Source of the DNA: FEB-22 sp003105195
GTDB lineage: Bacteria > Pseudomonadota > Alphaproteobacteria > Rhizobiales > Xanthobacteraceae
DNA: 64,000 bases
Reading direction: 5' to 3'
Assembly (NCBI GenBank): GCA_027493405.1
Contig: JAOSKV010000001.1
Coordinates: forward strand, 1-64,000
The notes beneath the pieces were generated by a model. That model did not search any database. It saw only the letters and a list, made by a program, of their open reading frames with translations, and was not told the DNA's origin. The position numbers were made by a program, and so were the translations under genes. This document shows, in pieces, positions 36,302 through 45,200 of the stretch (positions are counted from its first letter, which is position 1; each line of letters starts with the position of its first letter).

Positions 36302-36327
36302 CTTCCCGGCGACTCAGCGGGAGCGCG

Positions 36328-36615
36328 TCAGCCGAGCAGGAAACTCAGGCGATCGTCGACGCGCGAGGGCGCGATCTCGACGATTTCCGCGCTCACGACA
36401 TTCTCGGTGACGAACGGATCCTGGTTCACACGGCTCTCGAGCGCCGCCCGCGAAGTGTCGCGCGCGACGATGCCGCCGCCGCCGTCGGGCCGCAGGCTGC
36501 CGGTCAGCAGGAACACGCCGTCCTCGAAGCCGCGCCGGAGCCAGTCCTTGTGGGACTCCATGAGCCGGCGGGCCGCGGCCTTGTTGTCGGAGAATCTCAG
36601 CAGCACGACGAACAT
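36328..36615 (-). CDS. YciI family protein
   Basis: A 95-residue YciI-like protein: MFVVLLRFSDNKAAARRLME, SHKDWLRRGFEDGVFLLTGS and VNQDPFVTENVVSAEIVEI. It contains the conserved His and Asp of YciI in SHKDW and DPF. It is transcribed after a TetR gene (39 bp gap), so it is probably controlled by that repressor. Activity unknown. Confidence 0.9.
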   Translation of the reverse strand: MFVVLLRFSDNKAAARRLMESHKDWLRRGFEDGVFLLTGSLRPDGGGGIVARDTSRAALESRVNQDPFVTENVVSAEIVEIAPSRVDDRLSFLLG

Positions 36616-36654
36616 TCCGATGTCCTTTCCGGTGAGACTTTGCGGGAAGGCCCG

Positions 36655-37308
36655 CTATGCGCCCGATCGCGGCCGCGGCCCGGCTGTCCGGCGCTTGACC
36701 GCGCGCCGGGATGCGTCTTTCGGTGGCCGGGTCGCGCGCGCGCCGCGGCCCGCGCACGATTTCAGCCAGGCGTGCATCACGTCGACTTCCCGGCGGATGA
36801 AGGCCGCGTCGTGGAAGGCGCTCGCCAGCGTGGCGACGCCCTGGCTGCGGGCGAGCAGATGCATCGCCAGTGCGTCGGCGTCGGTGCGGCCCAGCAGCGC
36901 GAACTGCCGGCGCAGCCAGATCCGGAACAGCGTGAACAGCCCGCTCGCCTCGCCTTGAGCGGCGTGCCCGAGCTTCGCGAGCTCGCTGCACAGCGTCCCG
37001 ATCGGGCAGCCGTAGCGCTCGATGTCGCCGCGGTTGGCGATCAGGATGTCGATGAAGCGGCCGATGCGATCCGCCGGATCCTTCCCCTGGATCTCCCACT
37101 GCTGCAGCATCAGCCGCGTCCCGGCGAGGCGCGCCGCGATCACGGCGTCCAGGATCTCGTCCTTGGTCTTGAAGTGGTAGTAGAAGTTGCCGCGCGAAAT
37201 TCCGACCGCGCCGGCGATGTCCGCGAACGAGGTGTGGTCGTAGCCCTGCCGGTAGAACAGCCGGTCGGCGGCCTCGACGATCTGGTCGCGGGTGGTGCTG
37301 TCGTTCAT
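36655..37308 (-). CDS. TetR family transcriptional regulator
   Basis: A 217-residue TetR repressor. The HTH region is DQIVEAADRLFYRQGYDHTS then FADIAGAVGISRGNFYYHFK and TKDEILDAVI. The C-terminal domain has a YGCPIGTLCSELAKLG helix typical of one TetR_C group. A basic C-terminal tail follows (RAVKRRTAGPRPRSG). Likely autoregulated through the inverted repeat at 37319-37338 and co-transcribed with the YciI gene. Confidence 0.92.
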   Translation of the reverse strand: MNDSTTRDQIVEAADRLFYRQGYDHTSFADIAGAVGISRGNFYYHFKTKDEILDAVIAARLAGTRLMLQQWEIQGKDPADRIGRFIDILIANRGDIERYGCPIGTLCSELAKLGHAAQGEASGLFTLFRIWLRRQFALLGRTDADALAMHLLARSQGVATLASAFHDAAFIRREVDVMHAWLKSCAGRGARATRPPKDASRRAVKRRTAGPRPRSGA

Positions 37309-37318
37309 GCGCGCAGCC

Positions 37319-37338
37319 TCTAGGACGGCTGACCTAGA
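37319..37338. promoter_or_regulatory. Candidate TetR operator
   Basis: TCTAGG, eight bases, CCTAGA: a perfect 6-8-6 inverted repeat 10 bp upstream of the TetR start. CTAG is rare in this genome, which adds weight. The position fits an autoregulatory site. Confidence 0.6.
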
Positions 37339-37658
37339 AGAGGATTAGGGCGAGCGTCCTGACCTGTCAAGGACCGGCCGTGCGTTGCCGCGGCTGATGC
37401 TGCGGCGCGGTCCGCCGGCAGTCCGCAATCCGGGGATCGTCCGGGACAAGGAATCCGCATGCCGGAGCCGATCGCGCCGGCCGGCGGCGGGAACGACGCC
37501 GCAAGGCCGCACTCCGGCACCGCGAGTAGCCGTTGAGATCCGCGGAATCCAGTTTCTTAACCATCCCCATAGGGCGGCTCTTAAGCTATCGCCCGGCATG
37601 GTTGTGTTCCGAGCGCTGGCGTTCCGGCAGCGCTCCCGGGGACCGCGACCGCCCGACG
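37339..37658. other. Upstream region of the GGDEF-EAL gene
   Basis: About 320 bp without a gene between the TetR operator and the PAS-GGDEF-EAL gene. A less GC-rich stretch at 37553-37590 (TTCTTAACCATCCCCATAGG, then CTCTTAAGC) may hold the promoter. Nothing else was recognised. Confidence 0.4.
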
Positions 37659-40529
37659 ATGCGTCCGATGCCGAGCTTGACGAGGAGCGCGACCGTCCGC
37701 ACCAAGCTGGTTGCGGCGATGAGTGCCGCCATCGCGTTGGTGATCGCACTCGGGCTCCTCAGCCTCCACCAGCTGCATGCGGTCAACAGCGTCACCCGCG
37801 ACATGCGCGAGGTGCGCCTGCCGCAGCTCGAGCAGCTCCAGCTGATCAAGCGCCTGGTCTCCGAGCACTGGCTGCTCGCCGCCCGGCGCATTCAGTCCGG
37901 CGACTTCCGTCATCTGGCTGAGATCGCCAACGGGATGCAAGAGGTCGAGAAGGGGCTGGCGGCGGCCGAGCGGTCCTATGCGGCCGCGACCGTCGAAGGG
38001 AACGGGCGGGCGCTGTTCTCCGAATTCCGCGAGCACTGGACCGGCTATCTCGGCGCGCTGCGCGCGGGCCTCGATCTCCTGGAGACGGGCCGGACCGCGA
38101 TCGCGACCGAGGAGTTCGAGGCGCGCGCGGCGGCCGCCTTCAACCAGGCCACCGCCGTGCTCGACCAGCTGGTCGCGAGCGTGAAGCAGAAGGCCCAGCT
38201 CGCGGCCGCCCGCGCCGAGCAGCTCTATCGCCGCGCGGTCGCGACCACGCTGCTCCAGATCGTGCTCGTGATCGCCTGCGCGGGCGCGGCGACCTTCTGG
38301 ATGACGCGACGCGTGACCTCGCCGGCGCTCCGGATCAGCGCGGCGATGCGCAGCCTGATCGCCGGCGACGACCGGGTGGCGATCGCCGCGCAACCGCCGC
38401 GCCACGACGAGATCGGGACGCTGATCGAGGCGGTCGCGGGCCATCGCGACGCGCTCGTGCGCAGCCGCGACCTCGCGGCGGCCGCCGAGCTCGATCGCGA
38501 GCGCCTGCAGGCCGCAATGAACAACATGTCGCAGGGCCTGTGCCTGTACGACGGCCAGCACCGGTTGATCGTCTGCAACCGCCGCTACCTCGACATGTAC
38601 GGGCTGTCGTCCGCGCAAGTGCGGCCCGGCACGACACTCAAGCAGGTCATCGACCTGCGCTACGCGGCGGGCAGCTGTCCCAAGATGACGCCGGATCAGT
38701 ACCTGAAATGGCGCGAGTCGATCGGCGCGGCGAGGCAGGCCTCGGAGACGGTCGTCGAGCTCATGAACGGCCGGGTCTTCCGGATCCGCCACGAGCCCAT
38801 GCCCGACGGCGGCTGGGTCGCGACCCACGAGGACGTGACCGACTCCATTCAGCACGAGACCATGCTGCGCCTGCTGTTCGACAACAACCCGGTGCCGATG
38901 TGGGTGTTCGATCGGGAGACCCTCGGCTTCCTCGCCGTCAACGACGCCGCCGTGCGGCACTACGGCTACACCCGCGAGCAGTTCCTGCGCATGACGGTGC
39001 TCGACCTGCGCCCCGAGGAGGAGTGGGAGCATGTCCGCGCCTATGTGCGCACGATCGACTCCTCGTTCCACCTGCGCGGCCTCTGGCGGCATTTGCGGGC
39101 GGACGGCTCGTCGATCGACGTCGAGACCTACGGCAAGGCGATTCAGTATCAGGGCCGTACCGCCGTCATAATCGTGCTGATCGACGTGACCGAGCGCCTG
39201 CGCGCCGAGCGGCGCATCGCCCACAGCGCGCTGCACGACTCCCTGACCGACCTCCCGAACCGCACGGCGCTCGACGAGCATTTCCGCCGGGTCCTCGACC
39301 GCGGGCGCGACACCGGCGAAGCCTTCGCGGTGCTCGTCATCGACCTCGACCGCTTCAAGGAGATCAACGATCTCTATGGCCACTCCACCGGCGACGAGGT
39401 GCTGCGCGAGGTGGCGCGGCGCTTCCGCGCGGCCTGCGGCGACGCGTTTCTGGCGCGCATCGGCGGCGACGAGTTCCTTGCCGTCGCCAGCGCGGATGCC
39501 GAAGGCGTGGAGGCGCTGGTCGGACGCCTGGAGGCGGCGCTCGACCGCGACGTCGAGGCGCACGGGCACCTGTTCCAGCTCGGCCTCAGCATCGGGATCG
39601 CCCGCTTTCCCCACGACGGCGTCGACGCGACCGTCCTGGTCGCCAATGCCGACGCGGCGCTCTACCGGGCGAAGCACGAGGGCAGGGGCACGACGCGCTA
39701 CTTCACGATCGCCATGGACCGGCAGCTGCGCGAGCGGCGCGCGCTCGAGCGCGACCTCGGCGCGGCGGTCTCGCGCGGCGAGCTCCTCCTCGACTACCAG
39801 CCGCAGGCGCGCGCCGACGGCACCGTGGTGGGCTTCGAGGCGCTGGTGCGCTGGCGCCATCCCGAGCGCGGCCTGATCCCGCCCGGCGAATTCATCCCGA
39901 TCGCCGAGGAGAGCGGCCACATCGTCGCGATCGGCGAGTGGGTCTTGCGCGAGGCGGCGCGCGAGGCGGCGGCCTGGCCGAACCCGCTGCGACTCGCCGT
40001 CAACGTCTCCGCGGTCCAGTTCCGGCGCGGCGACCTGCAGCGCACCGTGCATGGCGTCCTGCTCGAGACCGGGCTCGCGCCCGAACGCCTCGAGCTCGAG
40101 ATCACGGAAGGCGTGCTGATCGAGAACGTGTCGCGCGCCGCGGCCGTGCTGCGCAACCTGAAGGCGCTCGGCGCCTGCATCGCGCTCGACGATTTCGGCA
40201 CCGGCTACTCCTCGCTCTCCTATCTGCAGTCCTTCCCGCTCGACCGCATCAAGATCGATCGCAGCTTCATCACCGGTCTCGGCCGGCGCGAGGACTCGCT
40301 GGCGCTGGTGCGCGGCGTGATCGGCCTCGCCCACGGCCTCGGCCTGCCGGTGCTCGCCGAGGGCGTCGAGACCGAGGCGCAGCGCGCCTTGCTCGCGGGG
40401 GAGGGTTGCGACGAGGTCCAGGGGTTCCTGATCGGCCGTCCGGCCGCGATCGCGACCTTCGCGGCGCTGGTCGGCGGCCGCAGGCCCGCCGCGCCGCAGC
40501 GCAGGCGGGCCGGCGGCTCAGCCACCTGA
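37659..40529 (+). CDS. Membrane PAS-GGDEF-EAL cyclic di-GMP protein
   Basis: A 956-residue protein that likely makes and/or breaks cyclic di-GMP. Two membrane helices (about 17-36 and 195-215) enclose a periplasmic helical sensor domain; a HAMP-like segment follows. PAS 1 (MNNMSQGLCLYDGQHRLIVC, about 286) and PAS 2 (LLFDNNPVPMWVFDRETLGF, about 405) precede a GGDEF domain with intact IGGDEFLAV (about 601) and an EAL domain with GFEALVRWRHP (about 725), EITEG, DDFGTGYSSLSYL, IKIDRSFI and AEGVET. Both catalytic signatures look complete, so it may be bifunctional. A second ATG at 37668 is also possible. Confidence 0.94.
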   Translation: MRPMPSLTRSATVRTKLVAAMSAAIALVIALGLLSLHQLHAVNSVTRDMREVRLPQLEQLQLIKRLVSEHWLLAARRIQSGDFRHLAEIANGMQEVEKGLAAAERSYAAATVEGNGRALFSEFREHWTGYLGALRAGLDLLETGRTAIATEEFEARAAAAFNQATAVLDQLVASVKQKAQLAAARAEQLYRRAVATTLLQIVLVIACAGAATFWMTRRVTSPALRISAAMRSLIAGDDRVAIAAQPPRHDEIGTLIEAVAGHRDALVRSRDLAAAAELDRERLQAAMNNMSQGLCLYDGQHRLIVCNRRYLDMYGLSSAQVRPGTTLKQVIDLRYAAGSCPKMTPDQYLKWRESIGAARQASETVVELMNGRVFRIRHEPMPDGGWVATHEDVTDSIQHETMLRLLFDNNPVPMWVFDRETLGFLAVNDAAVRHYGYTREQFLRMTVLDLRPEEEWEHVRAYVRTIDSSFHLRGLWRHLRADGSSIDVETYGKAIQYQGRTAVIIVLIDVTERLRAERRIAHSALHDSLTDLPNRTALDEHFRRVLDRGRDTGEAFAVLVIDLDRFKEINDLYGHSTGDEVLREVARRFRAACGDAFLARIGGDEFLAVASADAEGVEALVGRLEAALDRDVEAHGHLFQLGLSIGIARFPHDGVDATVLVANADAALYRAKHEGRGTTRYFTIAMDRQLRERRALERDLGAAVSRGELLLDYQPQARADGTVVGFEALVRWRHPERGLIPPGEFIPIAEESGHIVAIGEWVLREAAREAAAWPNPLRLAVNVSAVQFRRGDLQRTVHGVLLETGLAPERLELEITEGVLIENVSRAAAVLRNLKALGACIALDDFGTGYSSLSYLQSFPLDRIKIDRSFITGLGRREDSLALVRGVIGLAHGLGLPVLAEGVETEAQRALLAGEGCDEVQGFLIGRPAAIATFAALVGGRRPAAPQRRRAGGSAT

Positions 40530-40531
40530 GC

Positions 40532-40639
40532 CCGGGCGCGGCGTTACGTGGCGTGATGCCGGCGTCCTTGATGATCTTCGCCCAGCGCCAGCCCCGGCGC
40601 CGCCGCGGGCAGGCCCAGGATCGACACGATACGTTTCAT
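40532..40639 (-). pseudogene. Collapsed Bug/TctC-type receptor gene
   Basis: On the minus strand a start with a GGAGG site encodes MKRIVSILGLPAAAPGLALG, a signal peptide like those of tripartite tricarboxylate transporter (Bug/TctC) receptors. About 60 bases later, another frame reads RWAKIIKDAGITPR, the typical last residues of that family. The ~900 bp between are missing. It directly follows the mmgE/prpD-like gene (11 bp), where such receptors often sit. Either a real deletion or an assembly collapse. Confidence 0.6.
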
Positions 40640-40650
40640 CCTCCCGCGCT

Positions 40651-42006
40651 TCAGGCGCGTGGTGCGGCGAGCCGCATGATCTCTCCGGCGTCGTCGCTGC
40701 GATCGAGGTTCCAGACCGCCGCGATCAGCGGCTCCGGGTCGGCGCCGGGCCAGCCGTGGGCGGCGAGCGTGCGCAGCTTCGCCTCGATCTCGCCGTCGGC
40801 GAGCGGGCGCTCCAGGCTGCCGCGCGCGTGCTCGACCCGCTTCTCGAGCCGGGTCCCGTCCGTGAGCGTGACCGCGACCGTGGCGACGCCGACCGGGACG
40901 GCGGCGTCGCGCTCGACCGTGACCCGCGCGCGCAGCGCTCGAACCGCGGGATCGTCCACGGCGGCGTCCGAGTATTCGGCGACCCCCGCCGCGCCGCGCA
41001 GGAAGCACACGGCCGCGCTGTGCTGGGCGCTCACTTGCGCCTCGCGCCCGCTCGCGACCGCCGCACGGTCGGTGCGCTCGGCGAGCAGCGGATGGCCCGT
41101 GATCGCGATGCGCGCGATGCGATCGGGCGCGATCGCGTGCGCCGCGCGCAGCGCGAGGCAGGCGTCGATCACGGGATTGAGCACGACGCCGCACGGATAA
41201 GGCTTGTAGGTGTTGGCGAAGATCTCCCAGCGCGCGCCGAGCCCGTCGAGGATCCGTGCGGCGTCCACGGCCTCGCCCATGACCGGGAGGAAGCCGCGCG
41301 GGCCTTCCAGCGGCTGTTCGGGTCCCGTCAGCCCGCGCTCGGCGAGCAGGGCGGCGAGAAGGCCGCCGCGCGCCGCCTGGCCGACGCCGACGCTCTTCGC
41401 CATGAAGCCGAGGGTCTCGATCAGGCCCGAGGACTGCGCCGCGGCGCTGCCGAGCGCAAAGACCATGCGTTGCGCATCGAGGCCGAGAATGCGGCCCGCG
41501 GCAGTGGCCGCGCCGAACACGCCGCAGGTCGAGGTGATGTGCCAGCCGCGCCGGTAGTGCCAGGGCGAGACCGCGTTGCCGAGCCGGCAGGCGACCTCGA
41601 CGCCGAGCACGAAGGCGGCGAGCAGGTCGCGCCCGGCGACGCGCCGCTGCTCCGCGAGCGCCAGCAGGGGCGGGGCGACCGGCGCGGTCGGATGGATCAC
41701 GGTCGGCACGTGCGTGTCGTCGAAGTCGAGGACGTTGCCGCTCGCCGCGTTGAGGAACGCCGCCGTGAGCGCGTCGCTTCGCTGCGGTCGCCCGATCACG
41801 GTGGCGGTCGGCGGCCCCGCGAAGGCCGACAGCACGCCCGCCGCGCGCTCGATCGCGTCGTCACGGCAGCCGCCGATGGCGGCGCCGAGGAAGTTGAGCA
41901 GCGCGCGCCTCCCCTCGCCCCCCCCGCCCTCCGGGAGGGGGGGGGCGCGCGCCGCCGCCACGAACCGCGCCAGGCTCTCGCTCACGCGTTTCCCTATGTC
42001 GGTCAT
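40651..42006 (-). CDS. MmgE/PrpD family protein
   Basis: A 451-residue MmgE/PrpD protein; the family includes 2-methylcitrate and cis-aconitate-type dehydratases/decarboxylases. Signature segments: NVLDFDDTHVPTVIHPTAPV (about 92-111), WHITSTCGVFGAATAAGRIL, FMAKSVGVGQAARGGLLAAL and YKPYPCGVVLNPVIDA. The substrate is not deducible. Residues about 20-34 (RAPPLPEGGGGEGRR) are encoded by an unusual C/G-rich hairpin patch (about 41909-41950) where the family normally has an ordinary helix. The start at 42006 lies 10 bp after the SDR gene stop, forming an operon under the divergent GntR regulator. Confidence 0.92.
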   Translation of the reverse strand: MTDIGKRVSESLARFVAAARAPPLPEGGGGEGRRALLNFLGAAIGGCRDDAIERAAGVLSAFAGPPTATVIGRPQRSDALTAAFLNAASGNVLDFDDTHVPTVIHPTAPVAPPLLALAEQRRVAGRDLLAAFVLGVEVACRLGNAVSPWHYRRGWHITSTCGVFGAATAAGRILGLDAQRMVFALGSAAAQSSGLIETLGFMAKSVGVGQAARGGLLAALLAERGLTGPEQPLEGPRGFLPVMGEAVDAARILDGLGARWEIFANTYKPYPCGVVLNPVIDACLALRAAHAIAPDRIARIAITGHPLLAERTDRAAVASGREAQVSAQHSAAVCFLRGAAGVAEYSDAAVDDPAVRALRARVTVERDAAVPVGVATVAVTLTDGTRLEKRVEHARGSLERPLADGEIEAKLRTLAAHGWPGADPEPLIAAVWNLDRSDDAGEIMRLAAPRA

Positions 42007-42016
42007 GCGCGCCCCG

Positions 42017-42806
42017 TCAGCTCGCGGTCCAGCCGGCATCGACGGGCAGGGCCGCGCCCGTGATGTCGCGGCCCGCGGGTCCGCACAGGAACACGACCAG
42101 CGCGGCCACCGCCTCCATCGAGACGAAACGGCCGCCCGGCTGGCGTTCCGCGAGATAGAGCCGCGTCGCCTCGGCGACCGGGATGCCGCGCTCCGCCGCC
42201 ATGTCGGCGATGCGCGCCTCGATCGCGGGCGTCGGCAGGGTCGCGGGGCAGATCGCGTTGCAGGTGATGTCGGTGCCGGCGGTCTCGAGCGCGACCGCGC
42301 GGGTGAGCCCGAGCAGGCCGGTCTTGGTCGTCACGTATTCGATGCGGTTCGGCGCCGCGAAGAAGCCGTAGGGCGAGGCCATGTTGACGATGCGGCCGAA
42401 GCCGCGCGCGCATGCCGGGGAGCGCCAGGCGGATGGCATGGAACGGCGCCGACAGGTTCACCGCGAGCGCCTCGTTCCAGCGCGCCACGGGGAAGTCCTC
42501 GACCGGCGCGAAATGGCGCACCACGGCATTGTTCACCAGGATGTCCACGCCGCCCCGGGCGTGCGCGGCCTCGGCCATCATGTCGCCGATGCGGTCAGGC
42601 TCGGCGAGATCGGCGCGGATGTAGCGCGCGGAGGCGGCGCCGCCCGCCTCGAGCCGCGCCACCGGTTCCGTCATCCCGGCCTCCGGCACGATGCCGTTGA
42701 CGATCACGTGGCAGCCCTCGGCGGCGAGCCGCTCGGCGACCGCGAAGCCGAGCCCGCCGGTCGCGCCGGTGAGGAGGGCGCACCTGCCGCGCAACCGCGC
42801 CGTCAT
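42017..42806 (-). CDS. SDR oxidoreductase, 3-hydroxybutyrate dehydrogenase-like (frameshifted)
   Basis: A short-chain dehydrogenase of about 260 residues. It has LTGATGGLGFAVAERLA (NAD binding), ILVNNAVVRHF (structural NNA), then after a frame change GRIVNMASPYGF and the catalytic Y-x-x-x-K in EYVTTKTGLLGLTR. The end PVDAGWTAS is typical. The sequence is closest in layout to D-3-hydroxybutyrate dehydrogenases, but substrate is inferred. The frame breaks near 42410 in a CGCGCGCG run, probably an indel error. The start at 42806 (MTARLRGR) is the family position; the frame is open to 42896. Confidence 0.85.
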
Positions 42807-42912
42807 GTCGTCCGGCTTGGAGGCCACGAGGAGAGACCCGGGATGCGCGCCCGAGGCGCGATGATGACCGTGATCGCGGCGAGAGGTATCAGACACATTC
42901 CCTCATTGCAAC

Positions 42913-42929
42913 ATACAATCATATTGTAT
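42913..42929. promoter_or_regulatory. Candidate GntR-family operator
   Basis: ATACAAT-CAT-ATTGTAT, a perfect 7-3-7 inverted repeat in a short AT-rich gap, 11 bp upstream of the GntR start and upstream of the divergent SDR gene. FCD-type GntR regulators bind such TTGTAT/ATACAA half-sites, so it likely controls both directions. Confidence 0.65.
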
Positions 42930-42940
42930 TATCATAACAC

Positions 42941-43687
42941 ATGAGAGAACCGTCGGCGGAACCGGGCATGGACGATCGCGATTTCCGGGTGGTCAGGATC
43001 GCGGCGCCGCTGCGCCACAGCGTCACCGAGAGCATCCGCAACGCGATCGCGGCCGGGCGCTTCAAGGCGGGCGAGCGGCTGCCGGAACGCGAGCTCTGCG
43101 AGATGACCGGCGTCAGTCGGACGCTCGTGCGCGAGGCGCTCCGCCAGCTCGAGTCCGAGGGCCTGATCAAGGTCCTTCCGCACCGCGGGCCGATCGTCGC
43201 CGGCCTCACCCCGAAGGAGGCCGAGGGGATCTACCAGGTCCGCCGCGAGCTCGAGGGGCTCGCGTGCCAGCTGTTTGCGGAGGTCGCCGGCGACGCCGAG
43301 CGGGCGGCGTTGCGCGAGAGCTTCCGCCAGCTCAGGAACGCGTTCCAGAACGAGGACCCGGTGGTCCGCCTCGATGCCAAGAACCGCTTCTATGCGAGCC
43401 TGGTCGAGGGATGCGGCAACGAGGCCATCGGCCAGACCCTGCGCATGCTCAATTCGCGGGTGATGGTGCTGCGCGCGACCTCGCTGCAGGCGCCGGGCCG
43501 CGCGCGCCAGAGCCTGAAGGAGCTGAACGGGCTGATGGAGGCGCTGATGGCGGGCAACGGCAAGGCTGCGCGCAAGGCCGCCATGGAGCACGTGGATCGC
43601 GCCGCGCAGGCCGCGTTGAACATCCTCGAGGCCCAGGCCGGGCCGGCCGCACCCGAAGCGCCGGAACAGCGCAGGCGCAAGTCGTAG
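42941..43687 (+). CDS. GntR family (FCD domain) regulator
   Basis: A 248-residue regulator with N-terminal winged helix (RHSVTESIRNAIAAGRFKAG, RLPERELCEMTGVSRTLVRE, ALRQLESEGLIKVL) and a C-terminal FCD ligand domain (VRRELEGLACQLFAEVAGDA; metal-type His in AAMEHVDRA). It is divergent from the SDR-MmgE/PrpD operon across a perfect inverted repeat, so it most likely represses that operon until a carboxylate ligand binds. Confidence 0.92.
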   Translation: MREPSAEPGMDDRDFRVVRIAAPLRHSVTESIRNAIAAGRFKAGERLPERELCEMTGVSRTLVREALRQLESEGLIKVLPHRGPIVAGLTPKEAEGIYQVRRELEGLACQLFAEVAGDAERAALRESFRQLRNAFQNEDPVVRLDAKNRFYASLVEGCGNEAIGQTLRMLNSRVMVLRATSLQAPGRARQSLKELNGLMEALMAGNGKAARKAAMEHVDRAAQAALNILEAQAGPAAPEAPEQRRRKS

Positions 43688-43797
43688 CGTCCCGGGGCGC
43701 GGTCAAGGACTGCGCCGGCGGCGAGGCGAAGGGCAGGGCGTGAGGCGCATATTCGGGATACCAGGACACTTCCACAGCAACAGGCGACAGGTGCTCC

Positions 43798-44214
43798 ATG
43801 ACTGAGAAGACCAGCACGACCATCGGCGAACTCTTCGACCAGGGCCTCGCGCTGCGGCGCGAGGTGCTGGGCGCCGACTACGTGGACGGCTCGCTCAAGG
43901 CCGCGAACGACTTCATGATGGCGTTCCAGCGCATCACCACCGAGTGGTGCTGGGGCTACGCCTGGTCCCGCGAGGGGCTCGACCGCAAGACCCGCAGCCT
44001 CCTCAACCTCGCGATGCTGACCGCGCTCAACCGCACCCCCGAGGTCAAGCTGCACGTGCGCGGCGCCATCAACAACGGCGTCACGGTTGAAGAGATCAAG
44101 GAGGTCCTCCTGCACGCAACCATCTATTGCGGCATCCCGGCCGGGCTCGACGCCTTCAAGGCCGCCAACGAGGTGCTCAAGGAGATGGGGCAGGTGCCGG
44201 CCGCCAAGGGATGA
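43798..44214 (+). CDS. Carboxymuconolactone decarboxylase family protein
   Basis: A 138-residue PcaC-like protein with the family segments WGYAWSREGLDRKTRSLLNL, LNRTPEVKLHVRGAINNGVT and EEIKEVLLHATIYCGIPAGL (containing the conserved HxxxYCGxP). In protocatechuate pathways such proteins decarboxylate 4-carboxymuconolactone, but many family members act on other substrates. It lies 110 bp after the GntR gene in the same direction. Confidence 0.92.
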   Translation: MTEKTSTTIGELFDQGLALRREVLGADYVDGSLKAANDFMMAFQRITTEWCWGYAWSREGLDRKTRSLLNLAMLTALNRTPEVKLHVRGAINNGVTVEEIKEVLLHATIYCGIPAGLDAFKAANEVLKEMGQVPAAKG

Positions 44215-44356
44215 GCGTCCGACCAAGCCCGTTGCGGGCCGATCCGGCTGCACCGGCCGGGGTCCCTGCGATCGCACCTGACCGGTTGCAGAACGGCACC
44301 GGTTGGGGTACAGCCGAACCAGATGCGATCTGCAATCAGCCTGGGAAGCCCCCGTC

Positions 44357-45004
44357 ATGTCCCGGCTTCGCGTCGCCGCTTTCGCGGTCTCGCTCGACGG
44401 CTACGGCGCCGGCCCGGCGCAGGACCTGGACAACCCGCTCGGTCGCCGCGGCACGCGGCTGCACGAATGGTTCTATCCGACGCGCACATTCCGGCGCATG
44501 TTCGGCGGGGAGGAGGGCACGACCGGCATCGACGACGATTTCGCGGTGCAGAGCATGGAGAATATCGGCGCCTGGATCCTCGGCCGGAACATGTTCGGGC
44601 CCGTGCGCGGCCCCTGGCCGGATGAAAGCTGGAGGGGTTGGTGGGGCGAGAACCCGCCCTATCACGTGCCGGCCTTCGTCCTGACCCATCACCCGCGCCC
44701 GCCCCTGGAAATGCAAGGCGGCACCGTGTTCCACTTCGTCACCGACGGGATCGAGGCAGCGCTCGCCCGCGCGCGGGCGGCCGCGGGCGACCGCGACGTG
44801 CGCGTCGGCGGCGGCCCAGCCACGATCCGCCAGTATCTGTCGGCCCGGCTGGTCGACGAACTGCATCTCGTGGTCGCGCCGGTGCTGCTCGGCGCCGGCG
44901 AGCCGCTGTTCGCCGGCTTCGACCTGCCCGCGCTCGGTTACGAGGTGGTGCGCCAGGTGCCGTCCGAGGCCGCCCTGCACGTTGTCCTGGCGCGCCGCGC
45001 GTAA
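44357..45004 (+). CDS. RibD C-terminal/dihydrofolate reductase-family protein
   Basis: A 215-residue NADPH-reductase-fold protein. It begins RLRVAAFAVSLDGYGAGPAQ and has IGAWILGRNMFGPVRG, FVLTHHPRPPLEM and DVRVGGGPATIRQYLSARLV, then DELHLVVAPVLLGAGEPLFA, the typical RibD_C core. Likely a small-molecule reductase of unknown substrate. The ATG at 44357 fits the family start. Confidence 0.9.
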   Translation: MSRLRVAAFAVSLDGYGAGPAQDLDNPLGRRGTRLHEWFYPTRTFRRMFGGEEGTTGIDDDFAVQSMENIGAWILGRNMFGPVRGPWPDESWRGWWGENPPYHVPAFVLTHHPRPPLEMQGGTVFHFVTDGIEAALARARAAAGDRDVRVGGGPATIRQYLSARLVDELHLVVAPVLLGAGEPLFAGFDLPALGYEVVRQVPSEAALHVVLARRA

Positions 45005-45113
45005 CCGCGATCCTATCCATTGTGCGTAGGAACCGCGCCGGGATCAGCTCGACATCGCGCGCAGCACGCGCGCGTCATCAGGTCGCTTCGCTCCTGGACG
45101 GCCGGCGGATCCG

Positions 45114-45127
45114 TTGACGCGGATCAA
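45114..45127 (+). promoter_or_regulatory. Candidate FNR/FixK-type site
   Basis: TTGACGCGGATCAA fits the TTGAY-N4-RTCAA consensus and, in particular, FixK2-like boxes of alphaproteobacteria. It is 73 bp upstream of the P-type ATPase start in a gene-free gap (45005-45200). It suggests low-oxygen induction of the ATPase-DUF305 group. Confidence 0.6.
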
Positions 45128-45200
45128 GGTTGCGGCCCGTGAATTGAGGTCCCTGGGTGATCCCGGTATCACCGATCGGGACCGGATCGGCTGCAGCTCA

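Noticed and set aside
37319..37658. CtrA-type TTAA-N7-TTAA site in the gap before the GGDEF-EAL gene
   Set aside because: The two TTAA elements are about 20 bp apart, not 7.
37581..40334. A 917-codon minus-strand frame opposite the GGDEF-EAL gene
   Set aside because: No motif and codon composition typical of an antisense shadow; the plus strand has intact PAS, GGDEF and EAL domains.
38540..41200. An 886-codon plus-strand frame crossing from the GGDEF-EAL gene into mmgE
   Set aside because: Arg/Pro-rich, out of frame with both real genes, spanning two convergent genes.
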